Shown here piece by piece: positions 1 to 8,489 of a stretch of DNA of 64,000 nucleotides. The stretch is from an uncultured Rhodoferax sp. GTDB lineage: Bacteria; Pseudomonadota; Gammaproteobacteria; Burkholderiales; Burkholderiaceae_C. The position numbers and the translations under genes were made by a program. The first letter of the stretch is position 1; every line of letters begins with the position of its first letter. Under the pieces are notes generated by a model. The model did no database searches. It worked only from the letters and a program-made list of their open reading frames with translations, and was not told the origin of the DNA. Location of the stretch: assembly GCF_946221635.1 (NCBI RefSeq), contig NZ_CAMIHB010000020.1:1-64000 (forward strand). The letters run 5' to 3'.

Positions 1-80
1 GTGTGGCGTGCTTCGCCGTGACCGGTCTGGTGGGGTACTGCCCCATGTGCGCCATGGTGGGCCGCAAGCCGGTGGCCTGA
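1..80 (+). CDS. C-terminal end of a small membrane protein (DUF2892-like), partial
   Basis: Reading from base 3, the frame stays open to a TGA at 78-80 and encodes a hydrophobic tail with a GYCPMC segment followed by a short basic end. That pattern resembles the C-terminus of DUF2892/YgaP-type inner membrane proteins, which have a conserved cysteine-proline near the end of the second membrane helix. The 5' part lies outside the window. The stop is three bases before the sigma-factor start codon, so the two genes are probably co-transcribed. The family assignment rests on about 25 residues and is tentative. Confidence 0.4.
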   Translation, partial: VACFAVTGLVGYCPMCAMVGRKPVA

Positions 81-83
81 GCC

Positions 84-605
84 ATGGTGACGCCGCCCGC
101 CCGCGAACAGGTGCTGCAGCTGGCCCATGCCGGTGACCCCGCCGCGCTGGACGCGCTGCTGCGCCTGAGCCGCCCCGACATCCGCCGCTATGCGCAGCGC
201 CATTGCCTGGTCAGCGACGTGGACGACGCGGTGCAGGAGGCGCTGCTGGTGCTCTCGCGCAAGCTGCAATCGGTGCGCACGCTGGCGGCGTTTTCGGGTT
301 GGCTGATCCAGGTGGTCAAGCGTGAGTGCCGCCGCCTTGGGCACCAGGCCTTCGCCAACGACCCCTGGGACGAAGCCGCCGTGGACGCCTGGGCCGCGCG
401 CCACAGCGATGACGCGCTGCGCCTGGACCTGGCGGCAGCCCTGGCCTCGCTGCCAGCGGCCTACCGCGAGATCATCCTGCTGCGCGATTTGGAGGAACGC
501 ACCATCGCCGAGATCGCTGCCCAGCTCAAGCTCAGTGTGCCCGCCACCAAGAGCCGCCTGCACCGGGCGCGCACGCTCACGCGCGAGTACCTGCTGGCAG
601 CTTGA
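84..605 (+). CDS. RNA polymerase sigma factor, ECF-type sigma-70 family
   Basis: The 173-residue protein has the two-domain ECF layout. Region 2 lies at about residues 20-85, with an acidic DVDDAVQEALL segment and a FSGWL motif. Region 4 lies at about 115-170, with LPAAYREIILLRDLEERTIAEIA followed by a helix-turn-helix ending in RLHRAR. It should direct RNA polymerase to alternative promoters. No anti-sigma gene follows: the next gene is convergent. The partial membrane-protein gene immediately upstream may be part of the same transcript. The regulon cannot be read from the sequence. Confidence 0.85.
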   Translation: MVTPPAREQVLQLAHAGDPAALDALLRLSRPDIRRYAQRHCLVSDVDDAVQEALLVLSRKLQSVRTLAAFSGWLIQVVKRECRRLGHQAFANDPWDEAAVDAWAARHSDDALRLDLAAALASLPAAYREIILLRDLEERTIAEIAAQLKLSVPATKSRLHRARTLTREYLLAA

Positions 606-620
606 GGCGAAAAGACCTCT

Positions 621-662
621 AGCCCCCGTGGATAGTGCGCAAGCAGCTATCCAATTGATAGC
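621..662 (+). repeat. 42-bp dispersed repeat, copy 1
   Basis: The element begins AGCCCCCGTGG, has a TGCGCAAGCAG core, and ends in the small hairpin GCTATCcAATTGATAGC. It lies between the converging sigma-factor and ligase genes and ends two bases before the ligase stop codon. It has exactly the same length as the other eight copies in this window. Confidence 0.85.
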
Positions 663-664
663 AA

Positions 665-2173
665 TTACGGCGCGATGTCCAAGGCCTCGCCGTAGATTGC
701 GCGCCACTGGGCGCGGATATGGGCTGTGCCCGCGTCTTCACGGCCCAGCAGGCGGGCACTTTCCAGCAGCGCGCCGATCACCTTGGGCTCCGGCGAATAG
801 TGCAGGCTCTGCAGTGCGTCGGCATACAGCCGTGCGGCGTTCTCGGGGCTGGGCGTGGCCGTGGTCACGCGGGCAAATCGCACCGTTTCGCGGAACAACC
901 AGGAGTCCTGCACCTTCGCCAGCGTGTCCTCGCGGTAGGTGGCGGCGCGCTCGGCCTGTGGCAGGTAGAGCTGGCCCACGCGCCAGTAGTCCCAGCCCGC
1001 ATAGACCGTGGTCGCCAGCAGCCCGAGCGCCATCCCCAGGCCCAGCCCGCGCAGGACGCTGCCCGGGTGCAGGGGCCGGCCAGTGCGCCACAGCAGCGCC
1101 AGGCCCAGCAGCGCCGCCATCTGGAAGGGGCCGTACCACAGCGGGTATTCCACCAGGCTGTGCAGCGCGATCACCAGCAGCACTGCCCAGGCCAGTTGCC
1201 GCGCTGGTTCGGTCTCACGCCAGGCGCGGACGCGCAGCAGCAGCCACAGCGCCCCGCCGCACAGCAGCAGCGCCGCCGGCAGGCCCAGCTCCACCGCCAG
1301 GTGCAGCGGCAGGTTGTGCGCGTTGTCCAGCAGGGCGCAAAAGCGTTCACCGCGGTAGGGCGTGATGAAGTGGGCGAACTTCAGCTCGCCCCAGCCCCAG
1401 CCCGCCCAGGGGTGCTGGGCGATCAGTTCGAGCACGTTGTGCCATAGCACGCTGCGCTCGCCGCAGCCCGAATCTTCCTGAAAACGCTCCAGCGCATTGT
1501 TGCCACTGGTGCCGGTGCGCCATGCCAGTGCCAGCGGCAGCAGCAGCGCCGCCAGCAGGTAGGCCAGCAGCGCCAGGCCCGCCCAGCCCAGCAGCCGCGG
1601 TGCGCTGCGCCGGTGCCACAGCAGCGCCAGCAGAAACAGCGCCACCCATTGCAGCACCCCGGTGCGCGAGCTGCTGGCCGCATTGCCCAGCGCCAGCAGC
1701 AGCACCGCCAGTGCCGCAGCAGCCTGCTGCCAGCGCAGGCGCGGGGGCTGCGTCTGCAGCAGGTAGAGCAGGGCCGCCAGGCCCAGGCTCAGCAGCGACG
1801 CAAACTGGTTGCGCTGGCGCAAGTTGGCATAGGCCACACCCGCGTCCGTGGGGCTGATCCAGGGCGCCAGTGGCCCCGCGACGCCAAAGTACTGCAGCAG
1901 GCCGGCCCAGGCGCTGCACAGGGCCGCGACCAGCCAGGCCCAGGCCAGGCCATGCACCAGCGTGCGCAGGGGCTGCGTGGCCCCCCACAGCGCCCAGCCC
2001 GCCAGCAGGGCCGCCGCGCAGGCCAGCGAGAGCAGGCGCTGCACCATCTCCGGGTTGGGCCCCCAGGTCGCCGGGTTCAGCCAGGGCAGGGCCACCGCCA
2101 GCAGCACCAGCCACCACCAGACCAGGGGCCGGTTCGGGCCGGTGGTAACAGGGCGGTGGGCGGGGTGCTGCAT
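665..2173 (-). CDS. O-antigen ligase / PglL-type O-oligosaccharyltransferase
   Basis: A 502-residue polytopic inner membrane protein with about 11-12 hydrophobic segments. The region around residues 105-130 has the LRQRNQFASLL motif typical of the PglL_A segment. A periplasmic loop near residues 255-290 carries WAGWGWGELK and the DNAHN motif of the Wzy_C superfamily. The C-terminal 100 residues are soluble and helical, as in Wzy_C_2 proteins. Family members transfer lipid-linked glycans to pilin or other proteins (PglL/PilO) or to lipid A core (WaaL). The PglL-like segment favours protein glycosylation, but no pilin gene is nearby. The 42-bp repeat sits just beyond its stop. Confidence 0.8.
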   Translation of the reverse strand: MQHPAHRPVTTGPNRPLVWWWLVLLAVALPWLNPATWGPNPEMVQRLLSLACAAALLAGWALWGATQPLRTLVHGLAWAWLVAALCSAWAGLLQYFGVAGPLAPWISPTDAGVAYANLRQRNQFASLLSLGLAALLYLLQTQPPRLRWQQAAAALAVLLLALGNAASSSRTGVLQWVALFLLALLWHRRSAPRLLGWAGLALLAYLLAALLLPLALAWRTGTSGNNALERFQEDSGCGERSVLWHNVLELIAQHPWAGWGWGELKFAHFITPYRGERFCALLDNAHNLPLHLAVELGLPAALLLCGGALWLLLRVRAWRETEPARQLAWAVLLVIALHSLVEYPLWYGPFQMAALLGLALLWRTGRPLHPGSVLRGLGLGMALGLLATTVYAGWDYWRVGQLYLPQAERAATYREDTLAKVQDSWLFRETVRFARVTTATPSPENAARLYADALQSLHYSPEPKVIGALLESARLLGREDAGTAHIRAQWRAIYGEALDIAP

Positions 2174-2319
2174 AGCCTTCTATTGTCCGAAGTTTTGTGA
2201 CCCTTTTCGGTGCACCGTGCGCACGCGGGGCGCACCCTGTTGCCAGCGCGGGCAAATCGGCCTATACCTGCACCAGGGCTGCACCGCGGTCCGCCCACCA
2301 TTGTTGGAAGGAGGTCACC

Positions 2320-2757
2320 ATGTACAAGCGCATTGTGTTGGCGTATGACGGATCGCCCAGCGGGCAACAGGCCCTGCTGGATTGCCAGGACCTGGCGCAG
2401 TGGTCGCAGGCCGAACTCACGCTGGTGGCGGTGCTGCCTTCGCAGGTCACCTTCGCAGCGGCCGAGGGCGGCATCTACGACAGCGGCCTCATGGAGCGCG
2501 AGAAGGAGGCCATGCAGCGCGTGCTGGACGAAGGCATTGCCCGCCTGAACCAGGCCGGCCACCAGGCCACGGGCGTGCTGCTGGTGGGGGACACGGTGGA
2601 CGAGATCTGCCGCCATGCCACCGAGGTCGGTGCCAACCTCATCGTGGTGGGGCACCGCCACCTGGACAGCTGGGCCGCGCGCTGGTGGCGCAGCCCCCTG
2701 TCCAAGGCGTTGATTGCGCACGCGCCCTGCAGCGTGCTGGTGGCCATCACGCGCTGA
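2320..2757 (+). CDS. universal stress protein, UspA family
   Basis: The 145-residue single-domain Usp starts MYKRIVLAYDGS and ends in the family's GxxxVLV strand (ALIAHAPCSVLV). The ATG at 2320 is preceded by a strong GGAAGGAGG ribosome site, so the longer upstream reading frame is not used. The nucleotide-binding stretch reads VVGHRHLDSWAARWWRS rather than the usual GxxGxxxxxxxxxGS with small residues. ATP binding may therefore differ from that of typical UspA paralogues. It stands alone between two minus-strand genes. A role in stress survival is inferred from the family. Confidence 0.88.
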   Translation: MYKRIVLAYDGSPSGQQALLDCQDLAQWSQAELTLVAVLPSQVTFAAAEGGIYDSGLMEREKEAMQRVLDEGIARLNQAGHQATGVLLVGDTVDEICRHATEVGANLIVVGHRHLDSWAARWWRSPLSKALIAHAPCSVLVAITR

Positions 2758-2810
2758 CCCTGCAACCGGGCCTGGCCCTCTTTCGACGTTTGGGGATCAA
2801 AGAGGCGCCC

Positions 2811-2852
2811 AGCCCGCATGGATTCTGCGCAAGAAGCTCCTGAAATGATAGC
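2811..2852 (+). repeat. 42-bp dispersed repeat, copy 2
   Basis: A diverged copy (AGCCCGCATGG ... TGCGCAAGAAGC ... ATGATAGC) with the same 42-base length as the others. It lies between the ends of the universal stress protein gene and the MFS transporter gene, which converge here. Confidence 0.75.
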
Positions 2853-2865
2853 GTTGCTGCCTGCC

Positions 2866-4293
2866 TCAATGCACCGCGGCGGGCGCGGCCGGGGTCTGCG
2901 CCGCCGGCCGTAGCCACAGCACCAAGGCGGCTGCCAGCGCCGCGATGGCCGCGCCGCACCAGAAGGCCAGCTGGTAGCCGCCTGCCAACGCGGTGGCTGC
3001 GTCAGCCCCGGCCGTGCGCAGGCCGCTGCTGCGCGCGTCGGCCAGGCTGGCCAGCACCGCCAGGCCCAGCGCGCCGCCCATCATGAAGGCCGTGTTGAGC
3101 ACGCCCGAGGCCAGGCCCGAGCTGTCGCTGTCCACGCCGTCCATGGCAATCAGCAGCAGCGGGTTCAGCGCCATGCCGGCGCCCAGGCCCAGCAGCAACA
3201 TGCCCGGCAGCACGTCGCGCCACACATCGCCTTGCACCGGTGCCGGCGCAAACAGGGCCAGGCCGATGGCTGCCAGCAGCAAGCCCACGCCCAGCGGCGC
3301 ACGGGCGCCCCAGCGCATCACCATCCTGGCCGAGAGGCCCAGCGAGAACGCCGCCATCAGCAGGTTGGATGGGAGAAAGGCCAGGCCCACCTGCATGGCG
3401 CTGTAACCCAGCACCAACTGCATGTACAGCGCCGACACAAAGAACCAGGCGAACATGCCGGCCGACCACAGCACGCCGATGACGCTGGAGACCGACAGAT
3501 TGCGCAGCCGGAACAGGCCCAGCGGCACCAGCGGTGCGTCCACGCGCGATTCGATGGCGAGAAACAGCGCCAGCAGTGCCACCGCAGCCCCCAGCAGCCC
3601 CAGCGTCTGTGCCGAGCCCCAGCCCACCGCATTGCCCCCCACGATGCCGTACACCGCCAGCATCAGCGCGGTGGTGATGCTCAGCGCGCCGGCCACGTCC
3701 AGGCGCTGCGGCTGGCCCGTGCCGCCGCCAGCGGGTAGCAGCCGGGTACAAGCCGCGTAGATGGCGATGCCCACCGGCAGGTTCACCAGGAATACCCAGT
3801 GCCAGTTCAACGCACTGGTCAGCAGGCCACCCAACAGCACGCCCACACTGCCCCCGCCCGCGCAGACAAAGCCATAGAAGCCCATGGCCTTGGCGCGGTC
3901 TGCAGGTTCGGTGAAGAGGTTCATGATCAGCGAGAGCGCCACCGCCGACACCACCGCACCGCCCAGGCCCTGCACCGCGCGTGCGGCAATCAGCATCCAC
4001 TGGTGGGTGGAGAGTCCGCAGGCCAGCGAGGCCAGCGTGAACAGCACGATGCCTGCGAGGAACAGCCGGCGGTGCCCGTACAGATCACCCAGGCGCCCAC
4101 CCAGCAGCAGGCAGCCGCCAAAGGTCAGCATGTAGGCGTTCACCACCCAGACCAGTGCCGTCTCGCTGAAGCGCAGGTCCGCCTGGATGGAAGGCAGGGC
4201 CACGTTCACGATGGTCGTGTCCAGCACGATCATCAGTTCGCCCAGGCACAGCAGCACCAGGGCCGGCCAGCGTTTGTCGGGGCCCACGCTCAC
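2866..4293 (-). CDS. MFS drug efflux transporter, DHA2 (EmrB/QacA) family
   Basis: The 475-residue protein begins with a cytoplasmic tail and then the family signature LDTTIVNVALP at about residues 24-34 in the first membrane helix. Further on come the loop motif GGRLGDLYGHRRLF (motif A) and a motif C-like region with VSAVALSL and GGGSVGVLLGG. About 14 membrane segments are visible, as in 14-TMS proton-coupled exporters. The start codon overlaps the stop of the upstream GFA gene by four bases (ATGA), so translation is probably coupled. The substrate cannot be told from the sequence. Confidence 0.9.
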   Translation of the reverse strand: MSVGPDKRWPALVLLCLGELMIVLDTTIVNVALPSIQADLRFSETALVWVVNAYMLTFGGCLLLGGRLGDLYGHRRLFLAGIVLFTLASLACGLSTHQWMLIAARAVQGLGGAVVSAVALSLIMNLFTEPADRAKAMGFYGFVCAGGGSVGVLLGGLLTSALNWHWVFLVNLPVGIAIYAACTRLLPAGGGTGQPQRLDVAGALSITTALMLAVYGIVGGNAVGWGSAQTLGLLGAAVALLALFLAIESRVDAPLVPLGLFRLRNLSVSSVIGVLWSAGMFAWFFVSALYMQLVLGYSAMQVGLAFLPSNLLMAAFSLGLSARMVMRWGARAPLGVGLLLAAIGLALFAPAPVQGDVWRDVLPGMLLLGLGAGMALNPLLLIAMDGVDSDSSGLASGVLNTAFMMGGALGLAVLASLADARSSGLRTAGADAATALAGGYQLAFWCGAAIAALAAALVLWLRPAAQTPAAPAAVH

Positions 4294-4643
4294 CGTGCGC
4301 GCCCGTCAAAGTGGTGTACCGGTATCTCGTAAATGTCCACGCCTTCGAGACAGCGCACATTCACCGCCGCCATGGGGCGGCCCTCCGGGTCGGTGGCCTC
4401 GCCAAAGGGGTGCATGCCGCAGGTGGGGCAGAACTGGTGGCGGATCACATGCTTGTGGAAGGTGTAGGTGCGCAGGGCTTCCGGCGGCGTCAGCAGCTGC
4501 AGTTGGGGGCGCGGCACAAACCACATCAGCGTGCCCTTGCGCTGGCAAATGGAGCAGTTGCAGTCCACCACGCCGGTGAGCTCGCCCTGCACTTCGAAGC
4601 GGATCTGCCCGCAATGGCAGCTGCCTTGGTAGGTCTGGTTCAT
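4290..4643 (-). CDS. GFA (CENP-V/glutathione-dependent formaldehyde-activating) family protein
   Basis: The 117-residue zinc-binding protein has the family cysteine set: GSCHCGQIRFEV near the start, CNCSICQRKG at about residues 29-38, and FCPTCGMHPF at about 71-80. Named family members were proposed to help add glutathione to formaldehyde, but most are uncharacterised. It lies eleven bases downstream of the VOC protein gene and overlaps the MFS gene by four bases, suggesting a three-gene VOC-GFA-MFS operon controlled by the divergent TetR regulator. Confidence 0.88.
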   Translation of the reverse strand: MNQTYQGSCHCGQIRFEVQGELTGVVDCNCSICQRKGTLMWFVPRPQLQLLTPPEALRTYTFHKHVIRHQFCPTCGMHPFGEATDPEGRPMAAVNVRCLEGVDIYEIPVHHFDGRAR

Positions 4644-4654
4644 TCGGTTTCCTT

Positions 4655-5065
4655 TCAGGGGGCAATCACCATCCAGCCCACGCCAAACTGGTCTTCCAGC
4701 ATGCCGAAGGCGGGCGACCAGAAGGTCTTGCCCAGCGGCATGGTGACTTTGCCACCGGGCAGCAGCGCCGCAAAGCGCTGTGCGGCCTCTTCCGGATTGG
4801 CCACCGCCAGCGACAGGCTAAAGCCCTTGAAGCTGGGCGGCGTGCTGCTGTCGCCGTCCGACAGCATCAGCATCGTTGCGCCGATCTGCAGGTTCGCATG
4901 CATCACCTTGTTCTCAAAGCCTTCCGGGATGGCGCCCGGCGGCGGTGGGTCCGGCGCATCTTTCATGCGCATCAGAAACGTCACCTCGGCGCCCAGCGCC
5001 TGTTGGTAGAAGGCAATGGCTTCATCGCAGCGGCCATTGAGGAACAGATACGGTTCGACTTTCAT
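4655..5065 (-). CDS. VOC family protein, PhnB-like
   Basis: The 136-residue single-domain vicinal-oxygen-chelate fold protein starts MKVEPYLFLNGRCDEAIAFY, the usual opening of PhnB/YjdN-type proteins, and ends FGVGWMVI. The start at 5065 is chosen because AGGAG lies seven bases upstream and the family begins here. The open frame continues far upstream only through the antisense of the TetR gene. Function is unknown beyond the fold. It is the first gene of the probable VOC-GFA-MFS operon and is transcribed away from the TetR gene. Confidence 0.88.
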   Translation of the reverse strand: MKVEPYLFLNGRCDEAIAFYQQALGAEVTFLMRMKDAPDPPPPGAIPEGFENKVMHANLQIGATMLMLSDGDSSTPPSFKGFSLSLAVANPEEAAQRFAALLPGGKVTMPLGKTFWSPAFGMLEDQFGVGWMVIAP

Positions 5066-5102
5066 GGAAATCTCCTGCGGGGACAGTGGGGAAATGTATT
5101 TG

Positions 5103-5148
5103 TGTACGCCGTCCACAAAAGAATAGCAAAGATAATGGACACTGTCCA
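5103..5148. promoter_or_regulatory. paired palindromic operators between the VOC and TetR genes
   Basis: A perfect 13-base palindrome TGGACACTGTCCA lies at 5136-5148. A weaker copy TGTACGCCGTCCA lies at 5103-5115, with centres 33 bp apart (about three helical turns). The AT-rich segment between them includes GATAAT and, on the other strand, TATTCT, either of which could be a -10 element. This is the expected layout for a TetR-family dimer repressing both divergent promoters. Confidence 0.6.
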
Positions 5149-5161
5149 CATTCGATGTTTC

Positions 5162-5803
5162 ATGCCTGCAGCCCGTCCCCTCGCCCGTTCCACCTACCGC
5201 CATGGCGACCTGCGCCGCGCCTTGCTGGAGGCCGGCATCAGCCTGGCCCGGTCCGGCGGACCTGTGGCCATCACGCTGCGTGAGGCCACCCGCCGCGTGG
5301 GCGTGGCGCCCAATGCCGCCTACCGCCATTTCGCCAGCCAGCAAGACCTGTTGCTCGGCGTGCGGGCCCATGCCCTGTCGGGCGTGGCGCGCTGCATGGA
5401 GGCCGAGCTGGCGGCCTTGCCCAGCGGCCTGCCGCCCCAGGACCACGCGCGCGCCAGCGTACGTGCCGTGGGTACCGGTTATCTGCGCTACGCCAAGGCC
5501 GAGCCCGGCCTGTTCCGAACGGCGTTTGCCCTGTCCGACCGCCTCATCCAGGCCACGCCCGAATGGCCCGCCGTGGGCGACAGCGGGCGCAACCCGTTTG
5601 AGCTGCTGTGCGATGCCCTCGATCTGCTCGTGCAGTCCGGCGCCTTGCCTGCGGCGCGACGGCCTGGCGCCGAAGTCTTGGCCTGGTCGGCCGTCCACGG
5701 CCTGGCCCTGCTGGTGATCGACGGCCCGCTGGCCTCCCCGGTGGGGCCCCATTTCGAGATGTTTGGCCAGCGACTGCTGGACATGGTGGAAAAGGGTTTG
5801 TAG
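5162..5803 (+). CDS. TetR/AcrR family transcriptional regulator
   Basis: The N-terminal helix-turn-helix spans about residues 10-55 (YRHGDLRRALLEAG ... VAPNAAYRHFASQQDLL) and is followed by a TetR_C-type ligand domain. An in-frame ATG at 5135 exists. I prefer the ATG at 5162 because the 5135 codon runs directly into the 13-base operator palindrome at 5136-5148. The start at 5162 gives 213 residues. It probably represses its own gene and the divergent VOC-GFA-MFS operon, with the exported compound as the likely inducer class. Confidence 0.85.
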   Translation: MPAARPLARSTYRHGDLRRALLEAGISLARSGGPVAITLREATRRVGVAPNAAYRHFASQQDLLLGVRAHALSGVARCMEAELAALPSGLPPQDHARASVRAVGTGYLRYAKAEPGLFRTAFALSDRLIQATPEWPAVGDSGRNPFELLCDALDLLVQSGALPAARRPGAEVLAWSAVHGLALLVIDGPLASPVGPHFEMFGQRLLDMVEKGL

Positions 5804-5946
5804 CGGGATTTAGGGGGAGGCGATTCGCCTCAAAAACAGGACAGTGAATGCCGGCGCCCACCCCTAGCAAAGCCGCCGGGCCGCCCTTACCCTTGGTGCA
5901 TCGGCCTGCATTCGGCGGCCCCACCCGTTCGCACCAGGAGTTCCCC

Positions 5947-6795
5947 ATGGAAGCCACCCTCGCTCCCCTCCCTACCCGTTCCATTGTCCACCAGACCCGT
6001 GGCAGCACCCACGGTCCCATCACCCGCCTCGTCAGCCCCGGCGACCTGGGCGAGGTGCTCAAGCCCTTCATCTTTCTGGACCGCTTCGAGGTGGCCGCCG
6101 GCGGCCAGCCGCCGCGCTTTGGCATGCACCCGCACTCGGGCATTGCTACCCTCACCTACCTCATTGCCGGGCAGACGGCCTATGAAGACACCACCGGCGA
6201 AGACGGCGCGCGCGGCGTGCTGCCACAGGGTGGCGTGGAGTGGATGATGGCCGGTGGCGGCGTCTGGCACACCGGCACGCTGGACCACAACGCGCGCGTG
6301 CTGGGCTTCCAGCTCTGGGTGGCCATGCCGCCCGCGCTGGAACTGGCCGAGGCGCACAGCATCTACCTGGGCCCGGAAAGCGTGCCACATGTGGGCCCGG
6401 CCCGCGTACTGCTGGGCAGCTACGGCGGCCAGACCAGTCCCATCCCCGCGCCGTCCGACATGACTTACCTGGGCGTGCATCTGAAGGCCGGCGAGACCTG
6501 GCGCTTTGTGCCCCCCACCGGCCACACCGTAGCCTGGGCTGCGGTGGGCGAGGGCGCGCTGACTGCGCCGGCCGCGCTGCGCACGGGTGATTTGGCCGTG
6601 TTTGACGACGCCGGTGGTGCGATTGAATTCGAAGCGCAGACCGACACGGCCCTGGTACTGGGCTCGGGTGTGCTGCACCCGCATGAGCTGTACATGGGTC
6701 CCTACTCGGTCCACACCAGCGAAGACGCGCTGCAGCGCGGCCAGGCCGGCATCCGCCAGCGCGCCCAGCTGCTGCGTCAGCAGGGGCGGCTGTAG
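5947..6795 (+). CDS. pirin family protein
   Basis: The 282-residue two-cupin pirin has the N-terminal metal motif GMHPHSGIATLTYL at about residues 59-72. The second part of the metal site reads MMAGGGVWHTG, whereas most pirins have an HxE here, so the usual glutamate is replaced. Some bacterial pirins are quercetin dioxygenases and others are redox-sensitive regulators. The altered second motif makes dioxygenase activity uncertain. The ATG at 5947 follows CAGGAG; the longer frame upstream lacks family similarity. Confidence 0.88.
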   Translation: MEATLAPLPTRSIVHQTRGSTHGPITRLVSPGDLGEVLKPFIFLDRFEVAAGGQPPRFGMHPHSGIATLTYLIAGQTAYEDTTGEDGARGVLPQGGVEWMMAGGGVWHTGTLDHNARVLGFQLWVAMPPALELAEAHSIYLGPESVPHVGPARVLLGSYGGQTSPIPAPSDMTYLGVHLKAGETWRFVPPTGHTVAWAAVGEGALTAPAALRTGDLAVFDDAGGAIEFEAQTDTALVLGSGVLHPHELYMGPYSVHTSEDALQRGQAGIRQRAQLLRQQGRL

Positions 6796-6816
6796 TTTCA
6801 AGTAAAAATGGCTGCC

Positions 6817-6858
6817 AGCCCCCGCAGAATTTGCGCGGAAAGCTATTGAATTGATAGC
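6817..6858 (+). repeat. 42-bp dispersed repeat, copy 3, forming the end of the diguanylate cyclase gene
   Basis: The copy reads AGCCCCCGCAG ... TTGCGCGG ... and ends with the hairpin GCTATTGAATTGATAGC. Read on the minus strand, its hairpin half supplies the last four codons (LSIQ) and the TAG stop of the upstream diguanylate cyclase gene, so the repeat has become coding sequence. Confidence 0.85.
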
Positions 6859-8306
6859 GGTGCCATGGCCCCCAGGTATTGGGGTGCCACGCTGGCTGGC
6901 GCTGTATCGCTTGCCACCGGCTCGGCGGCAACGTGCACGCGATCCCGTCCCAGGTGCTTGGCTTTGTACAGCGCCCTGTCCGCCTGGGACACCAAGGCGG
7001 CGGGCTGCTGCGCGGGGCTCGGCAGCGTGACTGCCACCCCGATGCTGACCGACACCCTGCGCAGGCTGGACTGCAGGTGCGGCAGCCCCAGCGCGGCCAC
7101 GCTGTCGCGGATGCGTGTGGCCAGGTTGGCGGCGCCAGCCACATCGGTGTTGGGCAGAATGATCGCAAACTCCTCGCCGCCGTAGCGCGCCGCCAGGTCC
7201 CCGGGCCGCGCACAGTGTGCCGCAATGACGCCCGCCATACGGCGCAGGCAGTCGTCGCCGCCCAGGTGGCCGTAGGCGTCGTTGTAGAGCTTGAAGTGGT
7301 CCACATCCAGCATCAGCAAGGCCAGCGGTTGCTGCAGGCGCTGCGCACGCCGCCATTCGGTGCTCAGCATGTCGTCAAAGGTGCGCCGGTTGGCCAGCCC
7401 CGTCAGGCCATCCCGGCTGGCCAGCTGGGCCAGCATGGTGTTGACCTGCTTCACGCGGCGGTACAACGATGTCAGATCCACAAACAGCGACATCAGCACC
7501 ACCATGGAGGTGAACAGGCTGCCCACCTTGGCCAGGTACCAGCCCATGGAGAAGCGGTTGGAGCCATGGAAGGTGAGCCACACATCCAGACACGCCGCGA
7601 TCATGCCTACGGCCAGCCAGACCTGCTCCGACGTCTTGTTGCGGATGCGCGCCACGCTGAGCAAGGCCAGCACGTTCACACCCAACACCCCCCAGGCAAT
7701 CAGTTGCATGGGCCCTTGAAAAAACGTCTTTCCGTTGGCAAACAGCGCTGGCAGCCACGGCAAGCCCGCCGTGGCCACGCTTGCCAGCACTGCCACTGCG
7801 GCCACCACCGCCATGCATTCGTGCACGGGCCAAAGGCGCTTGCCATGGTGCCCCTGCGCCAGGCGCTGCACATCCATTGCGTACCGCAGGATCAGCACCG
7901 CGAAGCCCGCATGCCAAAAGCTCCACAGCCACACCGCGCTGACCGGCGCACCGAGCAGGTTGCCAGGCACAAAGGCATCGGGAAATACCGCCATCAGGGG
8001 CAGGAAGATGATCGCCACATACAGGTAGGCGGCCCCCAGCTTGACGGTGGCTGCGCTGCGCTCGGCCACACCGCGGTTGAACAGCAGCGCGGCCAGCAGC
8101 ACGTTGGTCACCAGCATGGCCGCGCCAAAGGCGGTCATGTAACCCGGCACAGACGGCCAGGGGCTGTTGGCAAAAGGTGTGAGCACCACGCCCCAGGCGA
8201 TCAGCGCAATGCCGACCACAAAGGCGTACCGCCGTTGCCGTGCCGATACGGCGCTTGCATCGCCCACCGGGCTGACCGGCGGCATGGTGGGAACAGGGCC
8301 ACTCAT
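6843..8306 (-). CDS. membrane-bound diguanylate cyclase (GGDEF)
   Basis: The 487-residue protein has about seven hydrophobic helices in residues 25-270, followed by a GGDEF domain at about 295-460. The active-site motif is GGEEF, preceded by the RPGD inhibitory I-site five residues upstream and by the LTGLANRR entry motif. It should make cyclic di-GMP from GTP at the inner membrane and be feedback-inhibited through the I-site. The N-terminal region probably senses a membrane or periplasmic signal. The last codons come from a 42-bp repeat. Confidence 0.92.
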   Translation of the reverse strand: MSGPVPTMPPVSPVGDASAVSARQRRYAFVVGIALIAWGVVLTPFANSPWPSVPGYMTAFGAAMLVTNVLLAALLFNRGVAERSAATVKLGAAYLYVAIIFLPLMAVFPDAFVPGNLLGAPVSAVWLWSFWHAGFAVLILRYAMDVQRLAQGHHGKRLWPVHECMAVVAAVAVLASVATAGLPWLPALFANGKTFFQGPMQLIAWGVLGVNVLALLSVARIRNKTSEQVWLAVGMIAACLDVWLTFHGSNRFSMGWYLAKVGSLFTSMVVLMSLFVDLTSLYRRVKQVNTMLAQLASRDGLTGLANRRTFDDMLSTEWRRAQRLQQPLALLMLDVDHFKLYNDAYGHLGGDDCLRRMAGVIAAHCARPGDLAARYGGEEFAIILPNTDVAGAANLATRIRDSVAALGLPHLQSSLRRVSVSIGVAVTLPSPAQQPAALVSQADRALYKAKHLGRDRVHVAAEPVASDTAPASVAPQYLGAMAPLSIQ

Positions 8307-8469
8307 GGAACACTTTCCAACGAACTTCTTGGCCTGCGTGTACTCCCTTCTGCGAGGGCGTCTGGCGGCAAGCGCCAGCGGACGACATCAGGATGAATCC
8401 CCAAGTCCGGATTTTCCGTGCTTCGTTTCTTGATGGCAAGCAAGACGCACAGCGGTGCCACAAATCAAA

Positions 8470-8489
8470 TACTGTGCAAAAATACAGTA
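8470..8489. promoter_or_regulatory. LexA (SOS) box upstream of alkB
   Basis: The 20-base site is TACTG-N10-CAGTA, a complete inverted repeat matching the canonical proteobacterial LexA operator (CTG-N10-CAG with TA flanks and an A/T-rich centre). It lies 24 bases before the GTG start that I assign to alkB. This suggests SOS control of the repair gene. Confidence 0.72.

Noticed and set aside
4311..5009. 232-codon plus-strand frame over the GFA and VOC genes
   Set aside because: Both minus-strand genes have clear family motifs and good start sites. This frame has no domain and crosses their junction.
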